From Pogona vitticeps (Eukaryota > Chordata > Lepidosauria > Squamata > Agamidae), in contig NC_135786.1 in NCBI RefSeq assembly GCF_051106095.1, positions 19,299,501 to 19,363,500 on the forward strand: 64,000 nucleotides of DNA, read 5' to 3'. Below are positions 34,240-46,142 of this stretch, one piece after another; the first letter of the stretch is position 1; every line of letters starts with the position of its first letter. The notes under the pieces were generated by a model. That model was not told the origin of the DNA and searched no databases. It saw nothing but the letters and a program-made list of their open reading frames with translations. The position numbers and the translations under genes are program-made.

Positions 34240-35960
34240 GTTCTTCTGCCTTCTCACTATAGTTATTACATTCATTATGGGCAGGGCAGAAATTTTTTTC
34301 CCTGGGAGGTTCTTCTCTTTTTGGGAGGGGTATTCCCCCCTTGGTAGGAATGAAAAACTGAGAAATCTCTGCTGATATAAATGATTCATGCTATTCTCTC
34401 TTTCTAAAATAGCCACAGTTTTCATGTGCTTTGGGAAGGTTGAGCCCTATTGTCATGTCTATTCACCAAACCACCACCTCCTCCTCCTCTTTCTAATTCT
34501 ACCACGTTTTCTGAAAAAGAAAAAATTATTATTTGCATTAAAGTGCTTTTTCACCTATGCTTAAAAATCAAAATAAAACAGTTGCACCGAAGCACATGCA
34601 TTGAAAAACAGCAACACCCAACTCTGTTTGTATTAGTACAATGGAAATGTTGATTAAAAATAAACGTGCTGCTGAAAGGCATACTTACATAGCGCATTGT
34701 TCCAGCCTCACTGACACAGCTTTGTTATGCACTATTATGAAGTACATGGAAGAGAGTAGCAGATTGAACATAGAATGAATATTCTTAGACAAGCATAGAC
34801 ATAATCACAATAAGGATGTGCACGTCTATAAAACTGTGGGCATCCTTCTTCTCCTACCCCTACATGTTTGTATGTGATTCAATTTAGAATTTCTTTTTAA
34901 GAAGACAACATTAATCTCTTTTTGTATATTTCTCTTCCTGACCGAAGTTCCATACATATTTTTTAAATTGTATGCATTGCTTAAATGAGTCCAATCTCAT
35001 TCATTAAAGTGTGTTTTGAGGGCCCATTGTTATTACATTTCAAAAGTAAATATTTCAAAAGTGCAAATGTTCTAATTAAGGTGAAATTTTTAAAATGTGT
35101 GCACATTCTCTTTCTCTCTCTCAGTTTCAACCACCCCCATAACCCAATAAAGTTTTCACAACCTCGTATGCTGCTTCTAGAGGTATTTTTCTGAGTTGGG
35201 GGGTGTCTGTCAGTCTATACAGCACAAACCAATAGTCCCCTCCTGCCTCTGAATTCAAAGAAAGCCTCTCTGCCCTCTGTGTGTAGACATCTGTTGTTGA
35301 AAGCAGTCATGTTTGACAGTTTGCTCTTTGATCTGTGCAACTGTAGGTGATGAAACATTTTATTCTTTCTTCTACTGATGTCTAAGAGTGAGTTATTGAG
35401 ACTGTAAGTGCCAATTAATGAAAAAGGGGTTTACTATTTTGGAGGACTTGAAGCTATTCTGCTCTGTGAATCCCTGCACTTTTGATGCACAGTTAGAGGA
35501 ATTTAACCAAACATTCAAAATTTTGCAACACAACCTTATGTAAATGTACATATATTCCTTCTGACCTACAGTGAGTCTAGAAAGGGAAAGAAAGATGTAA
35601 ACCACACAAAAGATCTGTCTCAATGGGTTGCTTATAATTATGCAATTTGTTATACCTGTAATTGTAATTCTGTACATAGCAGGAGCATACTGGAAGAGTA
35701 ATGAATGGATACTGCCAAAAAGTCCATAAACACCTGTGGTTGTCTCTCAAGTTGCCTAGAATGAAAGAAGAAAGTACAGTAGTCCAAGTGATGCATAAAG
35801 TCAGCACCTGATGACGAACATTCCCAGGGGCAAGGGGGTAAAACTCTGGCCTGAATTTCAACTTATTGAGAAGATTTATTGAATCAATGGAACTTTTGAT
35901 TGATCATTCAGTAGTTGATTCAATGATCTATTTGAGCTGGGGCTACAAATTGAATTAGTC
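34240..35960. other. No recognised gene or repeat
   Basis: AT-rich unique DNA with a CTC-rich patch (34470-34495). Reading frames near 35393-35861 on the minus strand have no recognised domain. Confidence 0.45.
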
Positions 35961-35966
35961 TACTGA

Positions 35967-36352
35967 TACCAACTGCATTGTGGTATGGGATGTGGAATGG
36001 GATGTGGTGGTGTTGCGGGTTAAACCGCAGAAGCCTCTGTGCTACAAGGTTGGAAGATCAGCTGTCGTAAGATCGAATCTACGTGACGGAGTGAGCTCCC
36101 GTCGCTTGTCGCTTGTCCCAGCTCCTCACAACCTAGCAGTTTGAAAGCATGTAAATGCAAGTAGATGAATAGGTACCACCACGGTGGGAAGGTAACAGCG
36201 TTCCATGCCTAGTCACGCTGGCCACGTGACCACGGAAACTGTCTACGGACAAATGCTGGCTCTATGGCTTGGAAACGGGAATGAGCACCACCCCCTAGAG
36301 TCGGACACAACTGGACTAAATGTCAAGGGAAACCTTTACCTTACCAACTGCA
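35967..36352 (+). repeat. Sauria SINE with 11-bp TSD
   Basis: Insertion 35978-36341 between taccaactgca at 35967-35977 and 36342-36352. tRNA-like head with B-box-like cgtaagatcgaatctacgtg, body gagctcccgtcgcttgtc, gaaggtaacagcgttcc, gccacgtgaccacgg, and a Bov-B-like tail gagtcggacacaactggact ending in cctttacc. The 5' phrase gggatgtgg occurs twice (35987 and 35999 region), a small duplication at the start. Confidence 0.92.
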
Positions 36353-36354
36353 AA

Positions 36355-36755
36355 GAAGCTTCTGAGTCATTGAGTTTGTCCAGTGAGCTTGTCCAATTTT
36401 GACATCTTTCCACAAGCATATAAATATATATCGATGTGTATGCCAGAGGAAGGATACCTGCAGATGTTCACTGTCCAAACCAAAGCAATCTGCAGGCAAT
36501 CCCATCTCTTTCAAAACCCTCCTCTGGAAGCTATCATAAATGAAAACTTCACTATCATTGTTCATTGACCATAAATAGTAGAGATTCTTCCTTCTTCCTA
36601 CTAGATTCAGGATAAATACTGGGGGAAACGATGTGGAACATTCTTGAGTAGGTCCTACATGGTGTCTCCCCACTCTATCATAGCTATCATATTTTGTCTG
36701 TGTATCTATTCTCACACTATCACTTTTCTCTTGAATGCTTCCAGCACTCCAATGC
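36355..36755. other. No recognised gene
   Basis: The minus strand is open for 148 codons over 36341-36787, but its two ends overlap a Sauria SINE and a CR1 tail and no domain is seen, so it is not called. Confidence 0.4.
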
Positions 36756-36760
36756 TGTAG

Positions 36761-36893
36761 GCATTCAAGAGAAAATTGGACAACCATCTATCAGATCCGC
36801 TTTGATTTGGATTCCTGCGTTAAGCAGCGGGTTGGACTTGATGGCCTTATAGGCCCTTTCCCATTCAATTATTCCATGATTTTATGATTCTAT
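36761..36893 (+). mobile_element. CR1 LINE 3' end
   Basis: Reads aaattggacaaccatctatc, gcgggttggacttgatggcc, ttataggccctttccc and ends in the short repeat ccatgattttatgattct, the classic CR1 terminus. Confidence 0.8.
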
Positions 36894-36899
36894 ACTTGG

Positions 36900-39535
36900 A
36901 TGTTTAGATTTCTGTCTCAATACCAGAGGAGTGGGAGAACTGGCCACCAAGAACCTTAAAAAATATAAAAATTAAAAAGAGGTATGTGTGATTGATCCCT
37001 CTCCTCTTCTGCAAGAAGCCATTAACTTTGCAAAACAAATACGGAAGATGTTAAATCTTTGCTTGCCATCAAGAGGTTGAAAGACACTATACTGTACTTC
37101 AATCTGGTCTTGGTATAATGAGCTCCTTTTGTTATATTTATATGCTATCATACTATCCTATATACAACAAAGTGTTGGGAATGCGTGAGATTAACAATGC
37201 ACCGCCACTAAAACCTCAGACAACTCTTAAAAAACACTAATTATTATTATTAGCGGTTTTACACTAACAAAAAGTGTCAAATGGAACCCTGCAAACAAAT
37301 AACTACCTGTCACGTAAGTGAGTGAAAAGCAATCTTAGCAAAGTGAATTAAAACCCAAACAACAGAAAGCTCAACAGGCAAGTGCGCTACCGGGGTGGCT
37401 TGGCCGCAGAGCCGGTGCTGCTCCCATCATACAAAGAGCAGAATGTCCTTGGCTTGACAGCCCAATCACCTCGTTCTTTCCACTGACACGCAGAGGCACC
37501 TGGTTGGTGGGAGGTGTATGGGGTGATTTCGACTCTAAAGACACTTAGTCAAAGAAGGCTTATCAGTGTAAAATTAAAGTTGGACAGCTGAGCATGTATT
37601 TGTTTTCCATGACATATTTCCTCTCAAGTATTTCAAAGTGCTTCTAAACATGTCTCCCAAAGTCTGCCTTTATTCTTGCTTTTTCTTTTTATAAATGCTA
37701 CATTTTATTTCTTCGTCTTTCATTTATCTTTGATATCTGATTGACATTTTCAGGACACAGTAATCATTTTCTGCTGAAGGAAGTTCTGACAGTGGCAGAA
37801 ACGCTGGCAGGCGGCTTCAGAGGGCTCTTTGTAGCTGGTTGTTATGACAGAGATGCAGCCTAGGTCTTAAATGGTAAAAGGTGGTAAGGTCTGGGAGACG
37901 GGCAGGATTCACCTGAGAGGCGGCTTTTGCAGTGAATGTTTCCACAGTTCACAGGATGATGTTGTGGGATATCCACTGGCACATGATGGGGACTGAACTG
38001 GCAGCATCATGAGATGAGGAGCATACAGAAGCTCACCCTACAGTCAGTGGCGTAGTAGTGCACCCAGAAATTGCAGGGTCAAGACATCAAGGCTTTTTGA
38101 TGAGCAGGAACAATATAAAGATCTGCTCAACCCCTCAAGCTTCTGTGTTCCATCTGAGATGATCTGTGATCCTCAGGTGGCATCTCAAGGAATCACTATG
38201 TCTCCAGGCAGGGATACAAATGTCTAGGGGAGCAGTGCTGGAGGAGAAGCGAGAGCTGTATTTGTGTCTGAGCTAGCCTTAAAGCTTGGCACTTGCATCA
38301 ATAGACTCAATGGGGACTTATTTGTACCCATATTCTGCTTGTGCACCACTGACACATATCAGTGCAGCAGAAGGAAGGGAAAGAGATGATCAAGCTGTTA
38401 GCTACATTCTGCCATTTTCAGAGTTCAGGAAAAATGAACAAATATTGACAAGATATGAGTTTATTTCTCCTCAATAAATGAGGAAGGGGTTAAGGAGAAA
38501 TACCATAACTGACGGGTAAAGTAATAGAAGACTGGGGAATGGGATTTGTGGGAATGAAGTAGATTCAGGGGGAAACTAACAAAAGAAAGGCCAAGGATTG
38601 GCAGTCAGTTGCAGGGAACTGAGCTTGCTATAAAGTCTAGACCCTCTTCCCACTGCCTTTCAGAAAGACTGCTTGTGGCAGAGCAACTCCAGTTAACTGT
38701 GCTCCCTTCCCAGTCCAGCAGATCGGGGTGGTGAGCAAATACTGAGCATGCTTTTACAAATTAAGGAGCAGGGGCCAGTCATGTGTCTACTAATAGCCAA
38801 TCAAAAGTTGGAGGAGGGAAAAATTTAGTGTTCCCTCTAGTTGGACAAGTGTTAGCTACTGACAAGAATAGGATGAAAACTGGCTTTAAGAACAAAGCTT
38901 AGAATATGCATGCAACTGCCCTCCCTCAAACAGGCTTGGATTCTGGTTTAGTTCACATTGTTAGACATTTCATGAGCATACAGTGGGTGTCCTTTCCCAC
39001 TGTCACTGAGCACTCAGTTTTCAGTGATTTTTTTCCTTTTATTTAATTACATTAGAAACAGAATAGTATGGTTTGTGTTTGGGATCATTGGCAGATGTTC
39101 ATCTTTTTTTTCTTTTTTCTTTTTTGGCTAGCCATTAATAATCTTAGTCTTGTCAAGGGGAACATATGCTGAAACCATCTAGATTGCCTCTAATGTTATT
39201 TCATTCCATAATTTTAATATGCACTGTATAAGAGAGAATATGCTTTCGTACATCTCGTGTTTCTTCCCTATCAGCTTCATTGAATGACCTCAATTTCTAG
39301 GATCTTAAGAAAGGGAGAAGATGTACTTTCTCTACATAATGCATAATTTGATCCCATTCATGAAGGATCATTTATTTGGTGTAACATGTTAAGGGCTGTC
39401 CATATTCAGAAGGGTCAAAGTTCTTGAGAACTGCAGTTTGTACATTTTTGGCAGACACTTTATTTTAGACACTATTGTTGTAGTATGGTATTCTGTGCTG
39501 TTCTTAGCCCCCTGTTCACTAAATTCTTTTTCCTT
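36900..39535. other. No recognised gene or repeat
   Basis: Mostly unique sequence. A GC-richer patch lies at 37385-37545. 37560-37790 is AT-rich and free of the families seen here, a possible conserved element. A 'cagtggcgtagtagtg' phrase at about 38045 may be a MITE end without its partner. Confidence 0.4.
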
Positions 39536-39540
39536 TTCAG

Positions 39541-39727
39541 TTTTTGATCTCTCAGTACCACAAGAAGACCTTGACAAGAATTTTGACATTCTTGTGGGAC
39601 ATCTTGTCACCTGCTGAGACTGAGATAGGGGACTTCATTAAGGACTCTATAAGTATCCACAGCAATCACAGAAGGATTGTCTTGCTGTTAGGAAAGATAC
39701 AAAAAGCCCATCTGCAGTTTAAAATTG
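39541..39727 (+). other. Weak exon candidate, unknown product
   Basis: A 187-bp block open for 62 codons (FLISQYHKKTLTRILTFLWD through DFIKDSISIHSNHRRIVLL to KAHLQFKIG). It is preceded by a good acceptor, ttctttttccttttcag, and followed by the donor gtaagt. The translation looks helical and amphipathic, but I do not recognise a family. A single exon without partners in 64 kb could belong to a gene with giant introns, to an old transposon gene, or be chance. Confidence 0.2.
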
Positions 39728-39729
39728 GT

Positions 39730-41145
39730 AAGTGTTTATGAAACAAAGGAACAGCCTGTCATTCTGGTTTGTTTTATTTCATTCCTCCACTTACGTTTTC
39801 TTATTTTATTGCCTTTCCCATTACCTTATTTTGCCATCATCATTGCAAATGTAAGAAATTATTCCAGGACGACAATAAAATCTCAGGTGCTCTTCACAGG
39901 TTTGGAGAATTGTCCTCATCCTTACCTGTGTAGAAGAGACAAACAAGGATTAACATCCTTTTTCATTACTACTTCAAGAGGGTGGATGGTTGTCAGCAGT
40001 GTGGTAGACTTATGTCCCATGTTTGTCTGTTCGCTAGAAGAAACGTATGTGGTCTGTGAACCTAACATTATTGTGCTCTTGGAAATACCATTCTACATTA
40101 TAACTACCCAGCTACTCCTCAAACTGATCTCTGATTAAAATGGCTCACTTAAACCTGCTCTGATGCAGGCCCATGGTTGTGGCCTTATGATAAATGTAAT
40201 CAAGTTTCCTCTTATTCATTTTTTCTATGCACTAAAAAGTCAATGAATCTATAACTTTTTCTCATTTTTTTCTATGCACTAACTTTTTCTTCCAGTTGAA
40301 TTTCTACAACCGTTTTGCTATTTTATGTGTCTTGTATTCTCTTCAGGTTGCCAATATTATTTTTGAGACAATATTTTTTGATATGTGTATATCCAGCCTC
40401 TGGGTTTCACTAGAGAGTTACAGCAGCTAAAGGCTATTGTCCTCAAATCCTACTAGTTGTCTTCACATGAGATATCTGGTTGGCCATTGTGGAAATCAGA
40501 ATACAAGACCACTTGGACCTTTGATCTGATCCAGCAGGGTGCTACTGATAATCTTACGTTTATACTTCTGGTTTAGAGGTTAAATATGAACTGTGGTTTG
40601 ACAGTTTGGGTGTAACAGCAAACTATGGTTTGCACTCAGCTGGAAGGAACTAATTGAATATGACCACACATGGTAGGGCTGAGTACAAGTGGTTATCCAT
40701 TCTTGGAGAGGTTGGCATTATCAATTTGAGAAGACAGGAAATCAGGTGCTGTGCATGGCCTTGAGGCTTCAAGATTGAAAGTAAGTTGAAATACTGTTCT
40801 AAAAATAATAGTATTGATTTAATTTAAGCCAGAGTCGTGATATGTAGTGTCACAGCACATAGTAGTTGCTATGATGGGTTTTGAATTAGCCAAATGCTAG
40901 TTATAGTTCTCACATTCCATACCATCTAAATCTTACCTCCAACATCATCTTGGAAGATCAGTGTCTTTAAGCCTATATCTTTAAAATGAATTTCTGGCTA
41001 CTAATTGTAGGAATACACTTAAAATTATAGATCTGGATTTTTAAGAGAATTAAATACAGACCTCAGGCTCAGAAATTTCATAATGTTGTAAAAATGCAAG
41101 GGCAGAGTGGTTTCTAAGAGTCAATGGCAAGAACAATGAACTATA
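39730..41145. other. No recognised gene or repeat
   Basis: Unique AT-rich DNA. The plus-strand 137-codon frame at 39725-40138 overlaps the end of the exon candidate and is not supported by homology I can see. Confidence 0.4.
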
Positions 41146-41147
41146 AG

Positions 41148-41152
41148 TAAAA

Positions 41153-41231
<79 letters not shown>

Positions 41232-41233
41232 AG
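41148..41233. repeat. (AAAT)n microsatellite
   Basis: About 21 units of AAAT, possibly the tail of a truncated L2 insertion whose body is not recognisable. Confidence 0.95.
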
Positions 41234-41285
41234 ATCCAGAATCCCCGTTGAGACACTGGAACAGTTCTTATTTTTAACTGTTTTT

Positions 41286-41638
41286 CTATGTGTATTATAA
41301 AAGGTAAAGGTTCCCCCTGACAATTTTTTTTGTCCAGTCATGTTTGACTCTAGGGGACAGTGATCATCCCCGTTTCCAAGCCATAGAGCCAACGTTTTGT
41401 CCGAAGACAATCTTCTGTGGTCTAGACACGGCACGCTGTTACCTTCCCACCGAGGTGGTCCCTATTTATCTGCTTTCATTTGCATGCTTTCGAACCGCTA
41501 GGTTGGCGGGAGCTGGGACAGCAACGGGCGCTCACTCCGTCACGTGGATTCGATCTTATGACTGCTGGTCATCTGACCCTGCAGCATAGGCTTCTGCGGT
41601 TTAGCCCACAGCATCACCACGTCCCTATGTGTATTATA
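41286..41638 (-). repeat. Sauria SINE, reverse, with 14-bp TSD
   Basis: Insertion 41300-41624 between ctatgtgtattata at 41286-41299 and 41625-41638. On the plus strand it runs from the tail aaggtaaaggttccccctga through tttgactctaggggacagtg and caagccatagagccaacg to the head cttctgcggtttagccc. A perfect duplication suggests recent insertion. Confidence 0.93.
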
Positions 41639-41752
41639 GTAAATGTGTATTATAGTAAAATATTAAAGGTTTTTTTTTGGGTTCAGTTTATTTCAGTTTC
41701 ATAAAGAAACAAAGAGAGAACCATTCTCCGAGAATCCTTCAAAAAGATGACT

Positions 41753-42893
41753 TGTCTATAGAGTCCTCGTTGTTTAGTCGTTTAGTTGTGTCCGACTCTT
41801 CATGACCCCATGGACCAGAGCACGCCACACCCTCCTATCTTCCACTGCCTCCAGGAGTTGTGTCATATTCATATTGGTTGCTTCGATGACACTGTCCAAC
41901 CATCTCATCCTCTGTCATCCCCTTCTCCTCTTGCCTTCACACTTTCCCAACATCAAGGTCTTTTCCAAGGAGTCTTCTCTTCTCATGAGATGGCCAAAGT
42001 GTCGGAGACTTAGCTTCAGGATCTGTCCTTCCAGTGAGCACTCAGGGTTGATTTCCTTTAGAATTGATAGGTTTGTTCTCCTTGCAGTCCAGGGGACTCT
42101 CAAGAGCCTCCTCCAGCACCACAATTCAAAGGCATCAATTCTTCGGTGTTCAGCTTTCTTTATGGTCCAGCTCTCACTTCCATACATCACGACAGGAAAA
42201 ACTATAGCTTTGACTATTCGGACTTTTGTTGAAGGTGATGTCCCTGCATTTTAAGATGTTGCCAAGGTTTGTCATCGCTTTCCTCCCAAGAAGAAGGCGT
42301 CTTTTAATTTCGTGGCTGCTGTCTCCATCTGCAGTGATCATGGAGCCCAAGAAAGTAAAATCTGTCACTGCCTCCATATCTTCCCCTTCTATTTCCCAGG
42401 AGGTGATGGGGCCAGTGGCCATGATCTTAGTTTTTTTGATGTTGAGGTTCAGACCGTTTTTTGCACTCTCCTCTTTCACCCTCATTACAAGGTTCCTTAA
42501 TTCCTCCTCACTTTCTGCCATCAGAGTGGTATCATCTGCATATCTGAGGTTGTTGATATTTCTTCCATCAATCTTAATTCCGGCTTGGGATTCATCCAGT
42601 CCAGCCTTTTGCATGATGTATTCTGTATATAAATTAAATAAGCAGGGGGACAATATACAGCCTTGTCGTACTCCTTTCCCAATTTTGAACCAAATCAGTT
42701 GTTCCATATCCAGTTCTAACTGTTGCTTCCTGTCCCACATATAGGTTTCTCAGGAGAGAGATAAGGTGGTCAGGCACTCCCATTTCTTTAAGGACTTGCC
42801 ATAGTTTGTTGTGGTCCACACAGTCAAAGGCTTTTGCATAGTAAATGAAGCAGAAGTAGATACAGTATTTTTCTGGAACTCTGTCTATAGAGT
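41753..42893 (-). mobile_element. Bov-B LINE, RT to 3' end, reverse, with perfect TSD
   Basis: Insertion 41765-42881 between tgtctatagagt at 41753-41764 and 42882-42893. On the minus strand it starts inside the RT palm (YFCFIYYAKAFDCVDH, where D is replaced by Y before AKAFD), continues as LLRNLYVGQEATVRTG, then in another frame GVRQGCILSPCLFNLY, the catalytic NLRYADDTTLMAESEEE and LGSMITADGDSSHEIKRR, and in a third frame GSESWTIKKAEHRRIDAFEL. Frameshifts fall near 42700 and 42200, and a stop follows KRRRG near 41915. Very close in sequence to 18076-19378. Confidence 0.93.
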
Positions 42894-42894
42894 A

Positions 42895-44040
42895 GGGTGC
42901 CTTAATTGTTAGCAATATACAGCAGTATTAAGCAAGGTCTTTTCTATTGATGGGCTACAACATGGGGATGCATTTCCCATCATTTCCTACTAGGTTGCCT
43001 CCTTATTCAGTTTCTACTGAATTGTTTTTGTAGCTCAGAAAATAGTCTTGCTGATAGGGGTATTCTGTGGCTTTCTGTTAAAAAATCATGTTGATCTGGG
43101 GCATTTCTTCTTTAAAGAGTCAGTTTGCAGGGAGAGAAAAAGAGCATTCCTGATGCTTGAGTTGCTGGACAGAACGTGACTGAGCTAGAGAGACAAATAG
43201 TTTAGCCTCATAAGGTGGTTTCCTACGTGGCTGGGAGGTCAATGGAGTAAGTGATGTGTATGGGATGGGAGGGATGTGGGGGGAGAACTGGGCACGTTAG
43301 ATGCCTTTCTCTGAGCATTGTTTCCAGTGCTGGTATTTGCAAGTGCTTCCAGCAGATAAAGTAACTTGCTTCTTCATGTCTGTGTGGTGGGAAATCTGAC
43401 TTCTTTGACTTCATTTATACATACATATACCCAATGCCTGTATTCCTCAAGAACTAAATTCATTAATTCAGACTGCCGTGGTGCTATTAAAGTAGGAGAT
43501 ATTCCTTAAACAAGATTCCTCCTTCTTAAAGTGCAAACCGAAACCACCTGCAGCCAGACTAGGTGAAATAGCACATTTGGTGGATGATTTCATAGGGGAC
43601 TTTCACTTCTTTTATTATACACCCTTCCTGCCTTATTTCATCGACTACTTGTTCATCACAGATTTTTAAAGAAAAGAATCACGTTCACAATGGGATCATG
43701 ACAGCAGCGATCTGTGTTATGATTTATCTTCAGTACTTGCCCAATCATTCTTGGTAGGCCTGTCTCCTCTGGATGTGAATAATAGAAGCCATCTACCATT
43801 CATCTTGGGATGAAAGCGCATGGATGGCTGTATTCAAATTTCCTTTCTCTCTAAAAACTCCTCTCTCACTCTCTTTTTTATAAATTCAGTCCCTCAATTG
43901 AAACGCTCATTTCTTGAATACCCAAATAAAAGGTGTGCCACTCAGGCTCTCATATATGTACATATATATATATATATGAGACTCTATATTTATGTATATA
44001 TGTATGTACAATAAAAACTTAAGTTTACTAATTAACTTGT
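42895..44040. other. No recognised gene; (TA)n patch
   Basis: Unique DNA. 43480-43800 lacks repeats and might be conserved. A short (TA)n tract lies at 43962-43978. Confidence 0.4.
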
Positions 44041-44044
44041 AAAT

Positions 44045-44225
44045 ACTAGTTGTTATTGTTATGTACTAACAATTTGTTTCGAATTAATAGCAACCCTAAT
44101 AGGATTTTTAGCGTATGTGAAATATTTAAGGAGTTGTATACCATTGCCTCTCATACCATTGACCTTCCATCCTTCCATGAGTCCTAGTCCAACATTCTTC
44201 TCAATACATCATACCAGTTGTCAGT
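44045..44225 (+). repeat. SINE with RTE-like 3' region
   Basis: Phrases gttgttattgttatgtacta, aataggatttttagcgtatg, aaatatttaaggagttgtat and gagtcctagtccaacattct in order match the family at 22540-22715. The end has run into a microsatellite. Confidence 0.5.
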
Positions 44226-44231
44226 GAGGCT

Positions 44232-44271
<40 letters not shown>

Positions 44272-44286
44272 GTCTCTGTCTCTGTC

Positions 44287-44342
<56 letters not shown>

Positions 44343-44343
44343 A
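44232..44343. repeat. Compound (CT)n(CTGT)n(CT)n(CA)n microsatellite
   Basis: A 110-bp pyrimidine-rich tract: CT units, then CTCTGT units, then CT, then about eleven CA units. The polypeptide-like open frames over it (SLSLSL, TETETE) are artefacts. Confidence 0.97.
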
Positions 44344-44344
44344 C

Positions 44345-44723
44345 CAATAGAATATGTTCTATTCATATACCATTTTCTTCTTTGCATTCTTCTTCAATTA
44401 TGTTTTGTTGTACTCTTCAAATAATCTAGTTCAACCAAACAAAACGAAGGCATAAATCCAAAGAAAGCCAGGAAAACACAGCACACATGTAACCCAAACT
44501 GAATACTGTTATTAATTAAGGTAGATATTCATAGAATTAACAATCATGCAAAATTCATAATCACATCCTTCCAAAAAGATGTGTTGACTTGAGAAATGCT
44601 GCACTACATAATTACTGTTTGTATATTTTTTAAAAAATTATATCTATCAAGTAATGAATCTGATTTTGTTCATCCATCAGTTGCCCCATTTCCCCCATGA
44701 GCAATCTGCATATACATGTTTCT

Positions 44724-44755
<32 letters not shown>

Positions 44756-46040
44756 ATGACTAACAGGGAAGTCCTAATCCTTATTGTGGAGGACCCTGAT
44801 ATTGGATCCTCTGAGGATAAAATTACATGTCTCTAAGAGCCGATCAGTAAAAGCTGATCTAGAGACATAATATTACCAGATCTTTGTATCTGAGTAATAA
44901 TACTTCTGAATGGAATTTATGTTTAACTTTTAGATGACCAGTCACAAAACTGAGCAAGCTAATTTGAAGACTATGGGAAGTTCCAAAAGCTTGTGTTGTG
45001 ACAATCAGACAACATTCAACTCATAGGGAACTTCACTTTATAAACAGGAGTTATCCATGATGTCTATCCAAGGTCTATCTAGCTCATACTAGGGATGAGA
45101 AGATGAAGGAGAAGTATGGGTTTTTTCACTTTTCCCCTGATAGGATTTTCCTTTCTTTGAAGTCAGTGAGTGGGAATCAATCAACACCAGCTCCAGAGCT
45201 AATATTGATCAGTGGCAGGATGGATGGGTATCTGTGGGCCAAGAGAACCTGTATCCAACCTCTCCTGATGAAATAGTTATTTAATTAACTAATAATTAAA
45301 GAGATGTTTTAAAACGAATGAATAAACCCAATGCTCAAGTTAAGATAATCTCAAGATTTTTGATCCAAAGACCAATAGGTCTTGCAGCTGATATGAAAAA
45401 TAAGAAGATAGCTATCTTGATCTGCCTGTCCCAAAGACTGTTCATTACTTTAAAATATTTATTGCAAATTTTATTTTAAACTCTTTTTCTGAAATGTTGC
45501 TGCTCATTTATGCTATATAGGAGGCCAGATCCCACCCACCACTTGAAAAGCAGAGTGATTAGATGAATGGGTGTCCACCAGAAGATATGTGTCCAGTTAA
45601 TACTGTGGTCACACATCCCACCCCCACCCCCATTTTTAATATCAGAGAAAACATATTCTTTTAACTGGATTTGATGAGGGGATAAATATCCAGGATTTTG
45701 CTTGTAATACAGCAGGATTCCCTATCCATGGGATAAGTATTTGCTGATTCACTTTGCTGCTGCCTGCAAATACTAAGTAAACCGCCCCAGAAATGTGTAT
45801 ATGTATTTATTTTCAAGGTGTATTTACCAGAACTCACTACTAGAGGGAGACAGAGACCATGGAACATATAGCATTTGATACTTCCATGTTTTTAGCATCT
45901 GCAGGGGCGGGGCTTAAAACTGATCTCCCATGAATATTGCAGTCCTATTTTATAATCAAGACCCAAATACAAAGATCCAGAAATACCGGAACAATATCCA
46001 ACATTGTACTAAAGTGTACAATAAGAAGGAAATAAATGTC
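44345..46040. other. No recognised gene; includes (AAC)n
   Basis: Unique AT-rich DNA apart from the (AAC)n tract. A C-run-rich patch lies near 45618-45633. Confidence 0.45.
44724..44756. repeat. (AAC)n microsatellite
   Basis: Ten to eleven AAC units. Confidence 0.92.
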
Positions 46041-46046
46041 TAAATG

Positions 46047-46142
46047 CAAGGAAGTCTTAAATTAGAAGATGCAAAATAAATGCTATCCACCTCAAATGGT
46101 GGATAGCATTTATTTTCTATTTTCTAATTTCAGACTTCCTTG
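46047..46142. other. Hairpin with 45-bp arms and 6-base loop
   Basis: The arms 46047-46091 and 46098-46142 are reverse complements with about four mismatches; the inner part aaaataaatgctatccacc pairs perfectly and the loop is tcaaat. In RNA this would be a long stem of pre-miRNA size. A palindromic MITE of very short length is the other explanation. No known miRNA seed was recognised. Confidence 0.7.

Noticed and set aside
36341-36787. 148-codon open frame on the minus strand
   Set aside because: Its ends overlap a Sauria SINE boundary and a CR1 3' end, so it cannot be one gene.
44184-44424. Frames rich in Ser-Leu or Thr-Glu repeats
   Set aside because: Pure translation of the (CT)n/(CA)n microsatellite.
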